From assembly GCF_004791025.1 (NCBI RefSeq), contig NZ_SRUO01000005.1, positions 186,001-250,000 on the forward strand: a stretch of DNA of 64,000 nucleotides, read 5' to 3'. A model generated the notes under the pieces. The model searched no databases. It was not told the origin of the DNA and saw only the letters and a list, made by a program, of their open reading frames with translations. This DNA comes from Mesorhizobium sp. M4B.F.Ca.ET.203.01.1.1 (lineage in GTDB: Bacteria > Pseudomonadota > Alphaproteobacteria > Rhizobiales > Rhizobiaceae). Shown piece by piece: positions 46,352 to 54,789 of this stretch. Made by a program: the position numbers and the translations under genes. Position 1 is the stretch's first letter. Each line of letters opens with the position of its first letter.

Positions 46352-46537
46352 TCAGCCGCGCACCAGCCAGACGATGCCGACGCCAATGGCGATCGCCGCC
46401 AGTCCAGCGATGCGCAGCGCGGTCTCCGGCATCGACAGCACCTCGGTGGCGAGCTTCTTGGCCAAGCCCGGAAACCCGCCATAGACCAGGCCCTCGACGA
46501 CGAGGACCAGGCCCATTGCCGCGAGAAAATCCTGCAC
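46352..46537 (-). CDS. DUF2065 family small membrane protein
   Basis: This 61-residue protein is almost all membrane: one helix at residues 5-23, a short loop with a few charges (GLAKKLATEVLSMPE), and a second helix at 40-58. DUF2065 (YjeT-like) genes commonly follow hflC, as here with a 6-bp gap. Probably an accessory to the HflK/HflC membrane complex; no activity is known. Confidence 0.85.
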   Translation of the reverse strand: MQDFLAAMGLVLVVEGLVYGGFPGLAKKLATEVLSMPETALRIAGLAAIAIGVGIVWLVRG

Positions 46538-46543
46538 CGGCCG

Positions 46544-47500
46544 CTACTGGCCGGTGCCGGGTTGCGCCGGCGGCGTGGCCGGCGCGGGTTGCGGCGCCGT
46601 TGGCTTTACCGGTGCTTCCATGCTGTTCGGATCGCGGAAATAGCGGAAGAACTCGGACTCAGGCGACAGCACCATGGTCGTCCCGGTGTTGTCGAGCGCC
46701 GTGCCGTAGGCGTTCATCGAGCGGTAGAACTCGAAGAAGGCCGGGTCGCGCTGATAGGCGGCCGCGAAGGTCGCGCTGCGCTGGGCTTCGCCCTCGCCGC
46801 GCAGGATTTCCGATTCCTTCTGCGCCTCGGCGACGATCTCGACCACTTCGCGGTCGGCGCGGGCCTTGATGCGCTGCGCCGCCTCGTTGCCGCGTGCCCT
46901 CAGCCGCTCGGCCTCGGCGAGACGCTCGGCCTTCATGCGGTCGAAAGTCTGCTGCGAAACCTCGGCGGTCAGATCGGTTCGGCGAATGCGCACATCCTCG
47001 ATTTCGAGGCCGAGCGAGGTGGCGTCGGGCCTGAGCTGGTCGCGCACCTCGCGCATCATGACGGCGCGTTCCTCGGACAGCGCGGCCTCGAAGTCGCGCA
47101 GACCGTAGACACGGCGAAGCGCCGCGTCGAGACGCGTCCTCAGCCGCTGCTCGGCAAGCTCGATGCTGCCGGACACCGCGGCGCGGAAGACGCGCGGGTT
47201 CGAGATACGGTAGGCAATGAAGGCATCGACCTCGTAGAACTTGCCGCCCGAGACCTGGACGCGGATGTTGTCGAGGTCGAAGCGCAGTACGCGGTTCTCG
47301 ATCAGCTGCACGCTGTCGGCATCGAAGAAGGCGAAGGGCGCCTTGAAATAGATGCCGGGCTCGGTCTTGACGTCGACGATCTCGCCGAACCTCAGCACCA
47401 GCGCCTGCTGGCGCGCGTTGACCACGAACACCGATGAGTAGATCAGGAACAGGACGACCGCCGCGACGACGGCGATGATGGGGAGACGGTTGGCCATCAC
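46544..47500 (-). CDS. hflC: HflC, regulatory subunit of the FtsH protease
   Basis: This 318-residue SPFH/band-7 protein has one N-terminal membrane anchor (about residues 5-25) followed by the SPFH domain (VVNARQQALVLRFGEIVDV at the front) and a long helical region rich in Glu, Ala and Arg (EAERLRARGNEAAQRIKARAD), and a Pro-rich C-terminus. HflK and HflC assemble into a periplasmic cage around FtsH. The start overlaps the hflK stop by ATGA. Confidence 0.96.
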   Translation of the reverse strand: MMANRLPIIAVVAAVVLFLIYSSVFVVNARQQALVLRFGEIVDVKTEPGIYFKAPFAFFDADSVQLIENRVLRFDLDNIRVQVSGGKFYEVDAFIAYRISNPRVFRAAVSGSIELAEQRLRTRLDAALRRVYGLRDFEAALSEERAVMMREVRDQLRPDATSLGLEIEDVRIRRTDLTAEVSQQTFDRMKAERLAEAERLRARGNEAAQRIKARADREVVEIVAEAQKESEILRGEGEAQRSATFAAAYQRDPAFFEFYRSMNAYGTALDNTGTTMVLSPESEFFRYFRDPNSMEAPVKPTAPQPAPATPPAQPGTGQ

Positions 47501-48612
47501 TGGGTTCCTCCCGTCGTGGCGCCCAGGGCGCCCGGCGCCGGCGCCTTCTGCTGCAATGCCGGAAGCGGCAGGTAGGGGACGACCCCTTGCCCGTTGCCCT
47601 GCTCGACGATGACCTTGCTCGAATCCTTCAGCACCCGCTCCATCGTTTCCAGGTAGAGGCGCTTGCGCGTCACGTCGGGCGCCTTGGCGTATTCGTCATA
47701 GACCGAGATGAAGCGCTGCGCCTCACCCTCGGCCTCCTGAACCACGCGGTTCTTGTAGGCCGCCGCGTCCTCGCGGATCTGGGCGGCCGCGCCGCGCGCC
47801 TGGCCGAGTTTCTGGTTGGAATACTGGTTGGCCTGCTCGACGAACTTGTCCTCGTCCTGCTCGGCCCGCTGCACCTCGTCGAAGGCGTCGGCCACCTCGC
47901 GCGGCGGCGCTGCATCCTCGATCGAGACGGCGTTGACGTTGAGACCGGCCTTGTAGCCGTCCAGTGTCGTCTGGATGATCTCGCGCACCGAGGCGGCTAT
48001 GCCCTGGCGGTCATCGCGGAAGATATCCTGAGCCGGCCGACGGCCGACGGCTTCACGCATGGCGCTTTCGGCGACCTGCCGCAGCATGCCGTCGGGATCG
48101 GATACGTCGAACAGATAGGCCCTGGGATCGGAGACCTGATAGGCGACCGAGAACTGCACGTTGACGATGTTCTGGTCGCCCGAAAGCATCAGCCCGGAGC
48201 TGTTGCTGTTGGTCGCGCCGCCGCCGATATCGACGAGCTGTTCGGCGATGTTGGCCGTCTCGACGGTCTCGACCGGCCACCAATGGAAATGCAGGCCGGG
48301 CTCCGAAAGCTCGGCCTTCGGCTTGCCGAAGCGCAGTTCGACGGCAACCTCGTCAGGCTGCACGGTGTAGACCGCCTTGAATGCCCACAGTACGACGAGC
48401 GCCGCGGCGATCAACCCGAACACCGCGGGGCTGGCGCCGCCGCCGCCCGGCAGGGCGCGCCGCAATCTGTCCTGGCCGCGGCGGATGATGTCTTCCAGGT
48501 CGGGAGGCGAGCCTTGCGGACCGCTGGGGCCCTTCGGCCCCTGCCCCCAGGGACCCTGATTGCCGCCGCCGCCCCATGGGCCGCCGCCACCGCTCTTGTC
48601 GTTCCAGGGCAT
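47497..48612 (-). CDS. hflK: HflK, regulatory subunit of the FtsH protease
   Basis: The 371-residue protein starts at MPWNDKSGGGGPWGGGG, the usual Gly/Trp/Pro-rich cytosolic tail of HflK. A membrane segment at about residues 62-80 (SPAVFGLIAAALVVLWAFKA), the SPFH domain and the helical FVEQANQYSNQKLGQARG region follow. It forms an obligate pair with HflC (coupled by ATGA). It lies 148 bp downstream of folA on the same strand. Confidence 0.96.
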   Translation of the reverse strand: MPWNDKSGGGGPWGGGGNQGPWGQGPKGPSGPQGSPPDLEDIIRRGQDRLRRALPGGGGASPAVFGLIAAALVVLWAFKAVYTVQPDEVAVELRFGKPKAELSEPGLHFHWWPVETVETANIAEQLVDIGGGATNSNSSGLMLSGDQNIVNVQFSVAYQVSDPRAYLFDVSDPDGMLRQVAESAMREAVGRRPAQDIFRDDRQGIAASVREIIQTTLDGYKAGLNVNAVSIEDAAPPREVADAFDEVQRAEQDEDKFVEQANQYSNQKLGQARGAAAQIREDAAAYKNRVVQEAEGEAQRFISVYDEYAKAPDVTRKRLYLETMERVLKDSSKVIVEQGNGQGVVPYLPLPALQQKAPAPGALGATTGGTQ

Positions 48613-48759
48613 GAATGTCCTTTCGCTTGGGATTCCCTCAGCGCCGGCCTGACGGCGCAAAATCCGATGTCGTACTTCTATAGGGACGCCACGGCGCGCT
48701 TTCAACGCGATCTGCTGGCCGGCCGTCCGTTTTGGGCCGCTAGCGACCCTTTGTCGTCC

Positions 48760-49278
48760 TCAGTTTGCGCCGCGACGGCGTTCGTAGACCGTATAGCGGG
48801 TCGCGTGGCTGTCCTTCTCGCCGGCCGGCACGTCCTCGGCGCCGACGGTGCGCCACACTTGCGGGTCGATCGGCGGAAAATGCGCATCGCCCTCGACGCT
48901 GGCGAGCACGTGGGTGACATGCAGCCGATCGGCCAGCGGCAGCGCCTGGGCGTAGATTTCGCCGCCGCCGACCACGCAGATCTCGTCGGCGCCGGCCATG
49001 CAGCGTCCGCGCACATTGGCAAGCGCGATGGCATCGCTGAGCGAATGCGCGGTTTCGACGCCATCGGCCCGCCAGGCCTTGTCGCGCGTCACCACGATGT
49101 TGAGCCGGCCCGGCAGCGGCCGGCCGATGCCTTCATAGGTCTTGCGCCCCATGATGATCGGCTTGCCCATCGTGTCGGCCTTGAAGCGCTTGAGATCGGT
49201 GGAAAGCCGCCATGGCAGGCCACCATCGCGCCCGATCACGCCGTTCTCGGCGATGGCGACGTAGATTGCGATATCCAT
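48760..49278 (-). CDS. folA: Dihydrofolate reductase
   Basis: The 172-residue enzyme reduces dihydrofolate with NADPH. MDIAIYVAIAENGVIGRDGGLPWRLSTDL contains the substrate-binding Asp region and the flexible loop; GKPIIMGRKTYEGIGRPLPGR and ICVVGGGEIYAQAL complete the NADPH site. Its ATG overlaps the stop codon of the DUF4424 gene (TGATG), so it is coupled to that upstream gene. thyA, its functional partner in the folate cycle, is 5.6 kb upstream instead of adjacent. Confidence 0.96.
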   Translation of the reverse strand: MDIAIYVAIAENGVIGRDGGLPWRLSTDLKRFKADTMGKPIIMGRKTYEGIGRPLPGRLNIVVTRDKAWRADGVETAHSLSDAIALANVRGRCMAGADEICVVGGGEIYAQALPLADRLHVTHVLASVEGDAHFPPIDPQVWRTVGAEDVPAGEKDSHATRYTVYERRRGAN

Positions 49279-50306
49279 CAGCCACCGTTCCCGTTGTCAC
49301 CGCCGCTCGTGTCATCCGCCTGCTCGAGCAGCAAGATGTCGATGTCGTGCTCGGGATAGAAATCCTTCGCCGTCATCTCGAATGTCGTCGGTCCGACCTT
49401 GCGGACATTGTCGCCGCAGAAGGAGACCAAGTTCTTCGGGCTGCCCTTGTCGATGGTCAGCTTGAAGTCGCCGATATTGCCCGAGGCCCAGTTGCCGCCC
49501 GTGGTCAGGATATAGGCGATCCTGCTTTCGAAAAATTGCGGGTAGCCGTCGGGATTGTCCTTGGCCGCCTTGCGCACCGCATTCTCGAAACCATCGTCCA
49601 TGCAATAGCGGGTCTTGTAGGTCGCGTACTGGCCCTGGAACTGGCCGTCATAGAAGAAGCTGACCGACGAGGTTCTGCCGACGCTCGGCTTGTAGCGGTG
49701 CGAGACATGCACCGCCTTGTTGGCGGGGAAGGTCGAGCGCCACCAATAGGTCGAGCGCAATTGCCAGAACGGCGCGTAGACGGTCTTCATCCCCGAGCCG
49801 TCATCGGCGGTATCCTCGATGATGATACCGCGGTTTTCCCAGTCCTCGGCGACCTCCTTGGGAAGCTTCGCCAGCGCCGCCTTGGCCGCGTCGCCGAACG
49901 GATAGAGCGGCACGTTCTGCGCCTTGAGGTCGGCGCTGATGTCGATACCCAGCGCAAAGGCCTTCTGCTCGAGTTGCAGCTTTGCGTCGACGCCGTCGAT
50001 CGTCACTTCGAAGCCGAGGAAATTATCGCTCTGCGCTTCGGGGATCGCCGGCATCTCGTTCGGGTCGCCTTCGATGTCGGGCATCGGGAAGGCAACGATG
50101 GCACTGACGTCCTTGTCGGTGTTGTTGCGGAAGACATAGTCGACCGTGACCTTTTCCTGCGAGATGAAGAGGTCCTCGCTCTCCATGGCGACGGCGTCGC
50201 TGCGCGACAGGATCAGTCCCCCGGTTCCGAGTTCTGCGATCGAATCGTTGGCCAATGCCGGCGCGACCGACAATGCCAGCGCTGCGGTCAGGATAGTGCG
50301 GAACAT
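49278..50306 (-). CDS. DUF4424 family secreted protein
   Basis: The 342-residue protein has a signal peptide (residues 1-19, ALANDS) and a soluble periplasmic region. It starts at the ATG preceded by AGGGGG and overlaps folA by one base (TGATG). The beta-rich middle has EKVTVDYVFRNNTDKDVSAI and KAVHVSHRYKP. Two cysteines are placed in RYCMDD and SFCGDN, which suggests a disulfide. Function is unknown; coupling to folA is the only context clue. Confidence 0.78.
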   Translation of the reverse strand: MFRTILTAALALSVAPALANDSIAELGTGGLILSRSDAVAMESEDLFISQEKVTVDYVFRNNTDKDVSAIVAFPMPDIEGDPNEMPAIPEAQSDNFLGFEVTIDGVDAKLQLEQKAFALGIDISADLKAQNVPLYPFGDAAKAALAKLPKEVAEDWENRGIIIEDTADDGSGMKTVYAPFWQLRSTYWWRSTFPANKAVHVSHRYKPSVGRTSSVSFFYDGQFQGQYATYKTRYCMDDGFENAVRKAAKDNPDGYPQFFESRIAYILTTGGNWASGNIGDFKLTIDKGSPKNLVSFCGDNVRKVGPTTFEMTAKDFYPEHDIDILLLEQADDTSGGDNGNGG

Positions 50307-50356
50307 GAACCCCCTCTTGGCGGCAGAGCCGGCACTGGCCGGATGCGCGCCCACAT

Positions 50357-50425
50357 CTAGAGCAAATCCAGGAAAAGTGGGTAGCGGTTTTCCGCCCGGA
50401 CTTACGCAAGACAAATAGCTAGAGC
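50357..50425. repeat. Dispersed rhizobial intergenic repeat, degenerate copy
   Basis: Seven-base direct repeats CTAGAGC stand at both ends. Between them GGAAAA pairs with TTTTCC around an eleven-base loop, followed by a polypurine stretch. This general pattern (CTAGAGC...GGAAAAGTG...CGGTTTTCCG...) is one I recognise as very frequent in Mesorhizobium and Rhizobium genomes. It lies in the spacer between the DUF4424 gene and cobF. Confidence 0.6.
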
Positions 50426-50526
50426 AGTTCGGCGTTTCCACCAAACGATGGCCATTCGGCGGCCTTGCCGGTGCTTGCTTCACGCTTGTCTGGACACCGG
50501 CTTCCCGATCGGGCAGGAGAGCGCCC

Positions 50527-51300
50527 ATGCGCAAGCTTCTGGTCATCGGCATCGGCGCCGGCAATCCCGAACACATGACGGTCCAGGCCATCAACGGCCT
50601 GAACCGGGCGGACGTCCTGTTTATTCCCGACAAGGGCGCGACAAAGAACGATCTCGCCCAGTTGCGCCGGCAGATCTGCGACCGCTTCGTCACCAACCCG
50701 AAATCGCGCCGGGTGGAATTCGACGTGCCGGTGCGGGCCGAGCCCTCTCCTTCCTACCGGACGACGGTCGACGACTGGCATGAAGCGATCGCCGCAATCT
50801 ACGAAGGCCTGATCCGCGACGAGCTTGCCGAAGATGGCTGCGGCGCCTTCCTGATCTGGGGCGACCCTTCGCTCTACGACAGCGCGCTGCGCATCCTCGA
50901 ACGGGTGCGGCAGCGTCGCAATGTCGAATTCGAGCTCGAGGTCATTCCCGGCATCACCGCCGTCCAGGCGCTGGCCGCCAGCCACAAAATGGCGCTGAAC
51001 CGCATCGGCGACCCCGTGCTGATCACCACCGGCCGCCGCCTGACCGAGGAAGGCATGCCAGGCAACGCCGGCAGCACGGTCGTCATGCTCGACGGCAAAT
51101 GCGCCTTCAACACGCTGGACGACGACAACCTCGTCATCCATTGGGGCGCCTATCTCGGCACGCCCGACGAGATCGTCATCTCCGGTCGCCTTGGCGACGT
51201 CGGCACGGAGATCGAAAGGGTCCGCGAGGAAGCCCGGCAAAGCAAGGGCTGGATCATGGACACCTATCTGCTGCGCAAGCCCGGCGAGCCTGAGGAATAG
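50527..51300 (+). CDS. cobF: Precorrin-6A synthase (deacetylating)
   Basis: CobF methylates C-1 of precorrin-5 and removes the acetyl group, a step of aerobic cobalamin synthesis. The 257-residue enzyme has the tetrapyrrole methylase fold: VIGIGAGNPEHMT at the start and AFLIWGDPSLYDSALRIL with VIPGITAVQALAAS, the SAM and substrate regions. No other cob gene is in the window, and I see no cobalamin riboswitch upstream. It is flanked by the ModE-type gene, in convergent orientation. Confidence 0.93.
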   Translation: MRKLLVIGIGAGNPEHMTVQAINGLNRADVLFIPDKGATKNDLAQLRRQICDRFVTNPKSRRVEFDVPVRAEPSPSYRTTVDDWHEAIAAIYEGLIRDELAEDGCGAFLIWGDPSLYDSALRILERVRQRRNVEFELEVIPGITAVQALAASHKMALNRIGDPVLITTGRRLTEEGMPGNAGSTVVMLDGKCAFNTLDDDNLVIHWGAYLGTPDEIVISGRLGDVGTEIERVREEARQSKGWIMDTYLLRKPGEPEE

Positions 51301-51324
51301 AGACCACCCGGAACGGGGCGGCGC

Positions 51325-51666
51325 TCAGCCCGCATCGATCTCCGCTTGCAAGGCCTCCATATGCTGCGCCGCCGCGGACGCTGCCGCCCGTTCTATGGCC
51401 CGGAAGCGGCAGACGACCGCCAGGCCGACCGCGGTCAATTGCGCGCCGCCGCCCTTCTTGCCGCCCGTCTGCGCCGCGACCAGCGGCTTGCCAAACACCC
51501 GGTTCATGTCCTCGACCAGGTCCCAGGCATGCTTGTAGGACATCTCCATGCCGCGCGCCGCGGCCGAGATCGAGCCGAAGGCGGCGATCTGCTCCAGCAG
51601 CTCAATCTTGCCCGGCCCGATCCGCCCGTCGGGATCGAGATTTATCCGCAAGCTCAGCGATGGCAT
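51325..51666 (-). CDS. ModE-like winged-helix regulator, single domain
   Basis: The 113-residue protein corresponds to the DNA-binding domain of ModE (IELLEQIAAFGSISAAARG, then MEMSYKHAWDLVEDMNRVFG, and a wing with KKGGGAQLTAVG). It lacks the molybdate-binding domains, so it would sense molybdenum indirectly or be regulated by a partner such as Mop. It follows modC by 79 bp on the same strand, the last gene of the molybdate operon. Confidence 0.87.
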   Translation of the reverse strand: MPSLSLRINLDPDGRIGPGKIELLEQIAAFGSISAAARGMEMSYKHAWDLVEDMNRVFGKPLVAAQTGGKKGGGAQLTAVGLAVVCRFRAIERAAASAAAQHMEALQAEIDAG

Positions 51667-51745
51667 CCCTTGTCCTCCGCGATCAGATTAGCCGCTCGGC
51701 AGCCCAATCGCTATTCCAAACCAACATAGCGACATTGTCCTTTCG

Positions 51746-52858
51746 TCACCCATCGGCCTCGGCCGGCAGCCCTGGTCCCGTCGTCGCGCTGTCGAAGCTC
51801 ACCGTCTTGATCACCGCGAAGACCCTGCGGCCGAGCGCAAGGCGCAGCGTGTGCTTCGACTGTTCGGTAATGCGCGCCAGCACGATGGCGCCATTGCAGT
51901 CGATGGCGATCTCCACCGTCGGGCCGACGCCCGGCCTGACCGCGGTGATCGTTCCCGCCAATATATTGAGCGCGCTGAGGCCCACCGGCTCTTCGGTCGC
52001 GATCATGACGTCGCGGGCGCGGATGCGCAGCCGCACTGGCGTCCCGGCCGGCCGTGCCAGGCGCGGCACGCGGATTTCGCCGGCCGGCGAACCGAGCACC
52101 GTCATGCCGAAGCTTTCGTCATGGCGCAGCACCCTGGTGTCCAGCACCGCGCCGCCCTCGCCGCGCTCTTCCGCCGGCAACAGGTCGAGCCGCTGCATGA
52201 TCGCCCCGGTCGGGCCAGCGGCCGCGACCTTGCCTTGCGACAGCACCACCACGTCGCTCGCCAGCCGCGCCACTTCGGCGACGGAATGGCTGACATAGAC
52301 GATCGGGATCTTCGTCTCGTCGCGCAATCGCTCGATATAGGGCAGGATCTCAGCCTTGCGCGCCTCGTCGAGCGAAGCCAGCGGCTCGTCCATCAGCAGC
52401 AGTTTCGGGCTGGCAAGCAGCGCCCGGCCGATCGCCACGCGCTGCTTCTCGCCACCCGAGAGCTTGGCCGGCCGCCGGTCGAGCAGATGGCCGATGCCGA
52501 GCAGCTCGACCACCGCGTCGATGTCGGCATAGCGCTCGGAGGCCGGCGTGAACCAGCGGCCATAGCGCAGATTGCCGGCGACGCTCATGTGCGGAAACAG
52601 CCGCGCGTCCTGGAACACCATGCCGATCCGCCTCTTGTGCATCGGCACGAACACGTCGGATTGCGTATCGACAAGCACGCGGCCGTCGATGGCGATCCGC
52701 CCCTTCTCTGGACGGATCAGCCCGGCGATCAGGTTGATCAGCGTCGACTTGCCGGAACCGGACGGCCCGAACAGCGCCGTCAGCCGGCCGGCGCTTTCGA
52801 AACTGGCTTCGATTTCGAAATCGCCAAACCGGTGGCCGATGTCGACGAGCAGCGTCAT
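51746..52858 (-). CDS. modC: Molybdate ABC transporter ATP-binding protein
   Basis: The 370-residue protein combines an ABC ATPase (Walker A GPSGSGKST at residues 31-39; LSGGEKQRVAIGRAL; Walker B LLLMDEPLASLD) with a C-terminal molybdate-binding (Mop/TOBE) domain, as in ModC; the TOBE part contains LSALNILAGTITAV. It powers molybdate uptake with ModB and ModA. It overlaps modB by ATGA. Confidence 0.95.
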   Translation of the reverse strand: MTLLVDIGHRFGDFEIEASFESAGRLTALFGPSGSGKSTLINLIAGLIRPEKGRIAIDGRVLVDTQSDVFVPMHKRRIGMVFQDARLFPHMSVAGNLRYGRWFTPASERYADIDAVVELLGIGHLLDRRPAKLSGGEKQRVAIGRALLASPKLLLMDEPLASLDEARKAEILPYIERLRDETKIPIVYVSHSVAEVARLASDVVVLSQGKVAAAGPTGAIMQRLDLLPAEERGEGGAVLDTRVLRHDESFGMTVLGSPAGEIRVPRLARPAGTPVRLRIRARDVMIATEEPVGLSALNILAGTITAVRPGVGPTVEIAIDCNGAIVLARITEQSKHTLRLALGRRVFAVIKTVSFDSATTGPGLPAEADG

Positions 52859-53559
52859 TCGATGTCCATCCGCCGGCCGACGCGCCGCGCCAGCACTTCC
52901 GACGCCACCAGCGCGGCCATCGAGATGACGATCGAGATCAGCGTCAGCCTGAGCGCGCCGTCATCGCCGCCCGGCACCTGGGTGAAGGTGTAGATCGCCG
53001 ACGGCAGCGTCTGCGTCTCGTTGGGGATGTTGGAGACGAAGGTGATTGTCGCTCCGAATTCGCCCATCGCCTTGGCGAAGGCCAGGATGGATCCGGCGAT
53101 CAGGCCGGGCAGGATCAGCGGCAGCGTGATGGTGATGAACACCCAGAGCGGATTGGCGCCGAGCGTGCCGGCCGCCGCCTCCATCCGGCGGTCCACCGCC
53201 TCGATCGACAGCCGGATCGCCCGCACCATCAGCGGAAAGCCCATGACGCCGCAGGCAAGTGCCGCACCCGTCCAGCGGAAGGAAAAGACGATGCCGAAAT
53301 GCTCGGCCAGAAAGGCGCCGGCCGGCCCCCGCTTGCCGAAGGTGAGCAGAAGCAGGTAACCGGTCACCACCGGCGGCAGGATCAGCGGCAGGTGCACCAG
53401 CCCGTTGAGCAGCGTCTTGCCCCAGAACTTTCCCCGGGCAAGAACCAGCGCAATCAAGATGCCCGGTGGCAGGCTGAAGAGCATCGCCACCGTGGCCACC
53501 TTGATCGATAGCCGGACCGCATTCCATTCGTCGGGAGTGAGGTCCAGCAGCCAGTTCAT
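52855..53559 (-). CDS. modB: Molybdate ABC transporter permease
   Basis: The 234-residue membrane protein has about five helices. The EAA loop with GAxxL-like sequence, AAGTLGANPLWVFITITLP, contacts the ATPase, and HLPLILPPVVTGYLLL is typical of ModB. It is coupled to modC by an ATGA overlap and starts 16 bp after modA. Confidence 0.95.
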   Translation of the reverse strand: MNWLLDLTPDEWNAVRLSIKVATVAMLFSLPPGILIALVLARGKFWGKTLLNGLVHLPLILPPVVTGYLLLLTFGKRGPAGAFLAEHFGIVFSFRWTGAALACGVMGFPLMVRAIRLSIEAVDRRMEAAAGTLGANPLWVFITITLPLILPGLIAGSILAFAKAMGEFGATITFVSNIPNETQTLPSAIYTFTQVPGGDDGALRLTLISIVISMAALVASEVLARRVGRRMDIE

Positions 53560-53575
53560 GCGTCGGGACGCTGCC

Positions 53576-54373
53576 TTAGTTGGAAGGCGCCAGGATGGTG
53601 AACCCCTGCGCCTTGAAAAGGTCCGCCGCCTTGGCGGATTCGAGGCATTTCAGGAATGCCGGCGCATCCTTGTCCTTCGAATCGGCGGTCTGGGCAACCG
53701 GGTAGATGATCGGCGCATGCGAATCCTCCGGGAAGGTGCCGACCACCTTCACGCCCTTTTCGGCATGCGCGTCGGTGGCATAGACGATGCCGAGCCCCGC
53801 CTCGCCGGTCGACACCAGCTTCAGCGCCGCGCGCACATTCTCGGCCTGCGCCACCTTGCTCTCGACCGAGGACCACACGCCCAGCGATTCCAGCGCCGCC
53901 TTGCCGTATTTGCCGGCCGGCACCGCCTTGACATCGCCCATGGCGAGCTTGCTGTCGCCGATCAGCTTGGCGAGGTCGAAACCCTTGTCGATCTTGGCCT
54001 CGACCTTGGAATCCTTCGGCGCCACCAGCACGATCTGGTTGCCGAGCAGCTTCACCTCGGTGTCCGGCTTGGTCAGCTTCTTGTCCGAGAGATACTTCAT
54101 CCAGTCGAGGTCGGCCGAGATGAAGATATCGGCCGGCGCGCCGCCCTCGATCTGCTTGGCCAGCGCCGAGCTTGCCGCGTAGGAAATGGTCGCCGCCTCG
54201 CCGACATCGGCCTCGCACGCCTTGTTGACGCCATCGAGCGCCTCCTTGAGGCTGGCCGCGGCAAAGACGACCACCTTGTCCTCGGCATGGGCGGCAGGTG
54301 CGGCGGCCATCAAAAGTGCGGTCAGCCCGCCAACAGCGAAGGCCTTAAGTCCGAAATCCGTGCGCGTCAGCAA
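53576..54373 (-). CDS. modA: Molybdate-binding periplasmic protein
   Basis: ModA captures molybdate or tungstate. After a signal peptide ending AHAEDKV, FAAASLKEALD and SYAASSALAKQIEGGAPADIFISAD form the oxyanion site (Ser residues) and hinge. I placed the start at a TTG with GGGGAGAG five bases upstream; an ATG ten codons earlier (54403) has no good ribosome site but cannot be excluded. The probable ModE site lies just upstream, between modA and the divergent mop gene. Confidence 0.93.
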   Translation of the reverse strand: MLTRTDFGLKAFAVGGLTALLMAAAPAAHAEDKVVVFAAASLKEALDGVNKACEADVGEAATISYAASSALAKQIEGGAPADIFISADLDWMKYLSDKKLTKPDTEVKLLGNQIVLVAPKDSKVEAKIDKGFDLAKLIGDSKLAMGDVKAVPAGKYGKAALESLGVWSSVESKVAQAENVRAALKLVSTGEAGLGIVYATDAHAEKGVKVVGTFPEDSHAPIIYPVAQTADSKDKDAPAFLKCLESAKAADLFKAQGFTILAPSN

Positions 54374-54422
54374 GAAACTCTCCCCGGGGGTTTGAAAATC
54401 CATTCGGCTCAAAGCCTGCCGA

Positions 54423-54448
54423 TCGATATATCCGCACGAATATAACAA
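54423..54448. promoter_or_regulatory. Candidate ModE-type Mo-box
   Basis: TCGATATAT and ATATAACAA are imperfect inverted repeats around an eight-base spacer. The pattern resembles the ModE operator (GTTATAT-type arms). It lies in the divergent spacer between modA and mop. Confidence 0.6.
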
Positions 54449-54536
54449 GGAAAGAGCTTTCGCGGCCACTGTCGTTGTGCGACAGGATTTTCCCAGCCTA
54501 CGATGGATTTCAGCCAACACAGCGAAAGAGCCCTCC

Positions 54537-54743
54537 ATGAAGATCAGCGCCCGCAATATCCTCAAGGGAACGATCGTCGAGATCGTCAAGGGAGCCACCA
54601 CTTCGCATGTCCGCATCAATACCGGCGGCGCCGTCGTCACCGCCTCGATCACCAACGAGGCTGTTGCCGACCTCAAGCTCGAAAAGGGCAAGCAGGCCTA
54701 TGCGGTGATCAAGGCCTCGGATGTCATGGTCGGCATCGACTGA
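54537..54743 (+). CDS. mop: Molbindin, Mop family molybdate-binding protein
   Basis: This 68-residue protein is a single Mop (TOBE) domain: MKISARNILKGTIVEIVKGA, VTASITNEAVADLKLEKG and AYAVIKASDVMVGID. Such proteins form hexamers that store or buffer molybdate. It is divergent from modA with the Mo-box between, so both would respond to molybdenum status. Confidence 0.92.
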   Translation: MKISARNILKGTIVEIVKGATTSHVRINTGGAVVTASITNEAVADLKLEKGKQAYAVIKASDVMVGID

Positions 54744-54789
54744 CGGCGATTGTCGGACGAGTCTGACTCCAAATCCCGACATTGAGGCG

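Noticed and set aside
50307..50526. A cobalamin riboswitch before cobF
   Set aside because: No B12-box or paired switch elements were found; the region holds a dispersed repeat instead.
54374..54536. A molybdenum-cofactor riboswitch before modA
   Set aside because: The spacer is too short and shows only a Mo-box-like dyad and one small hairpin.
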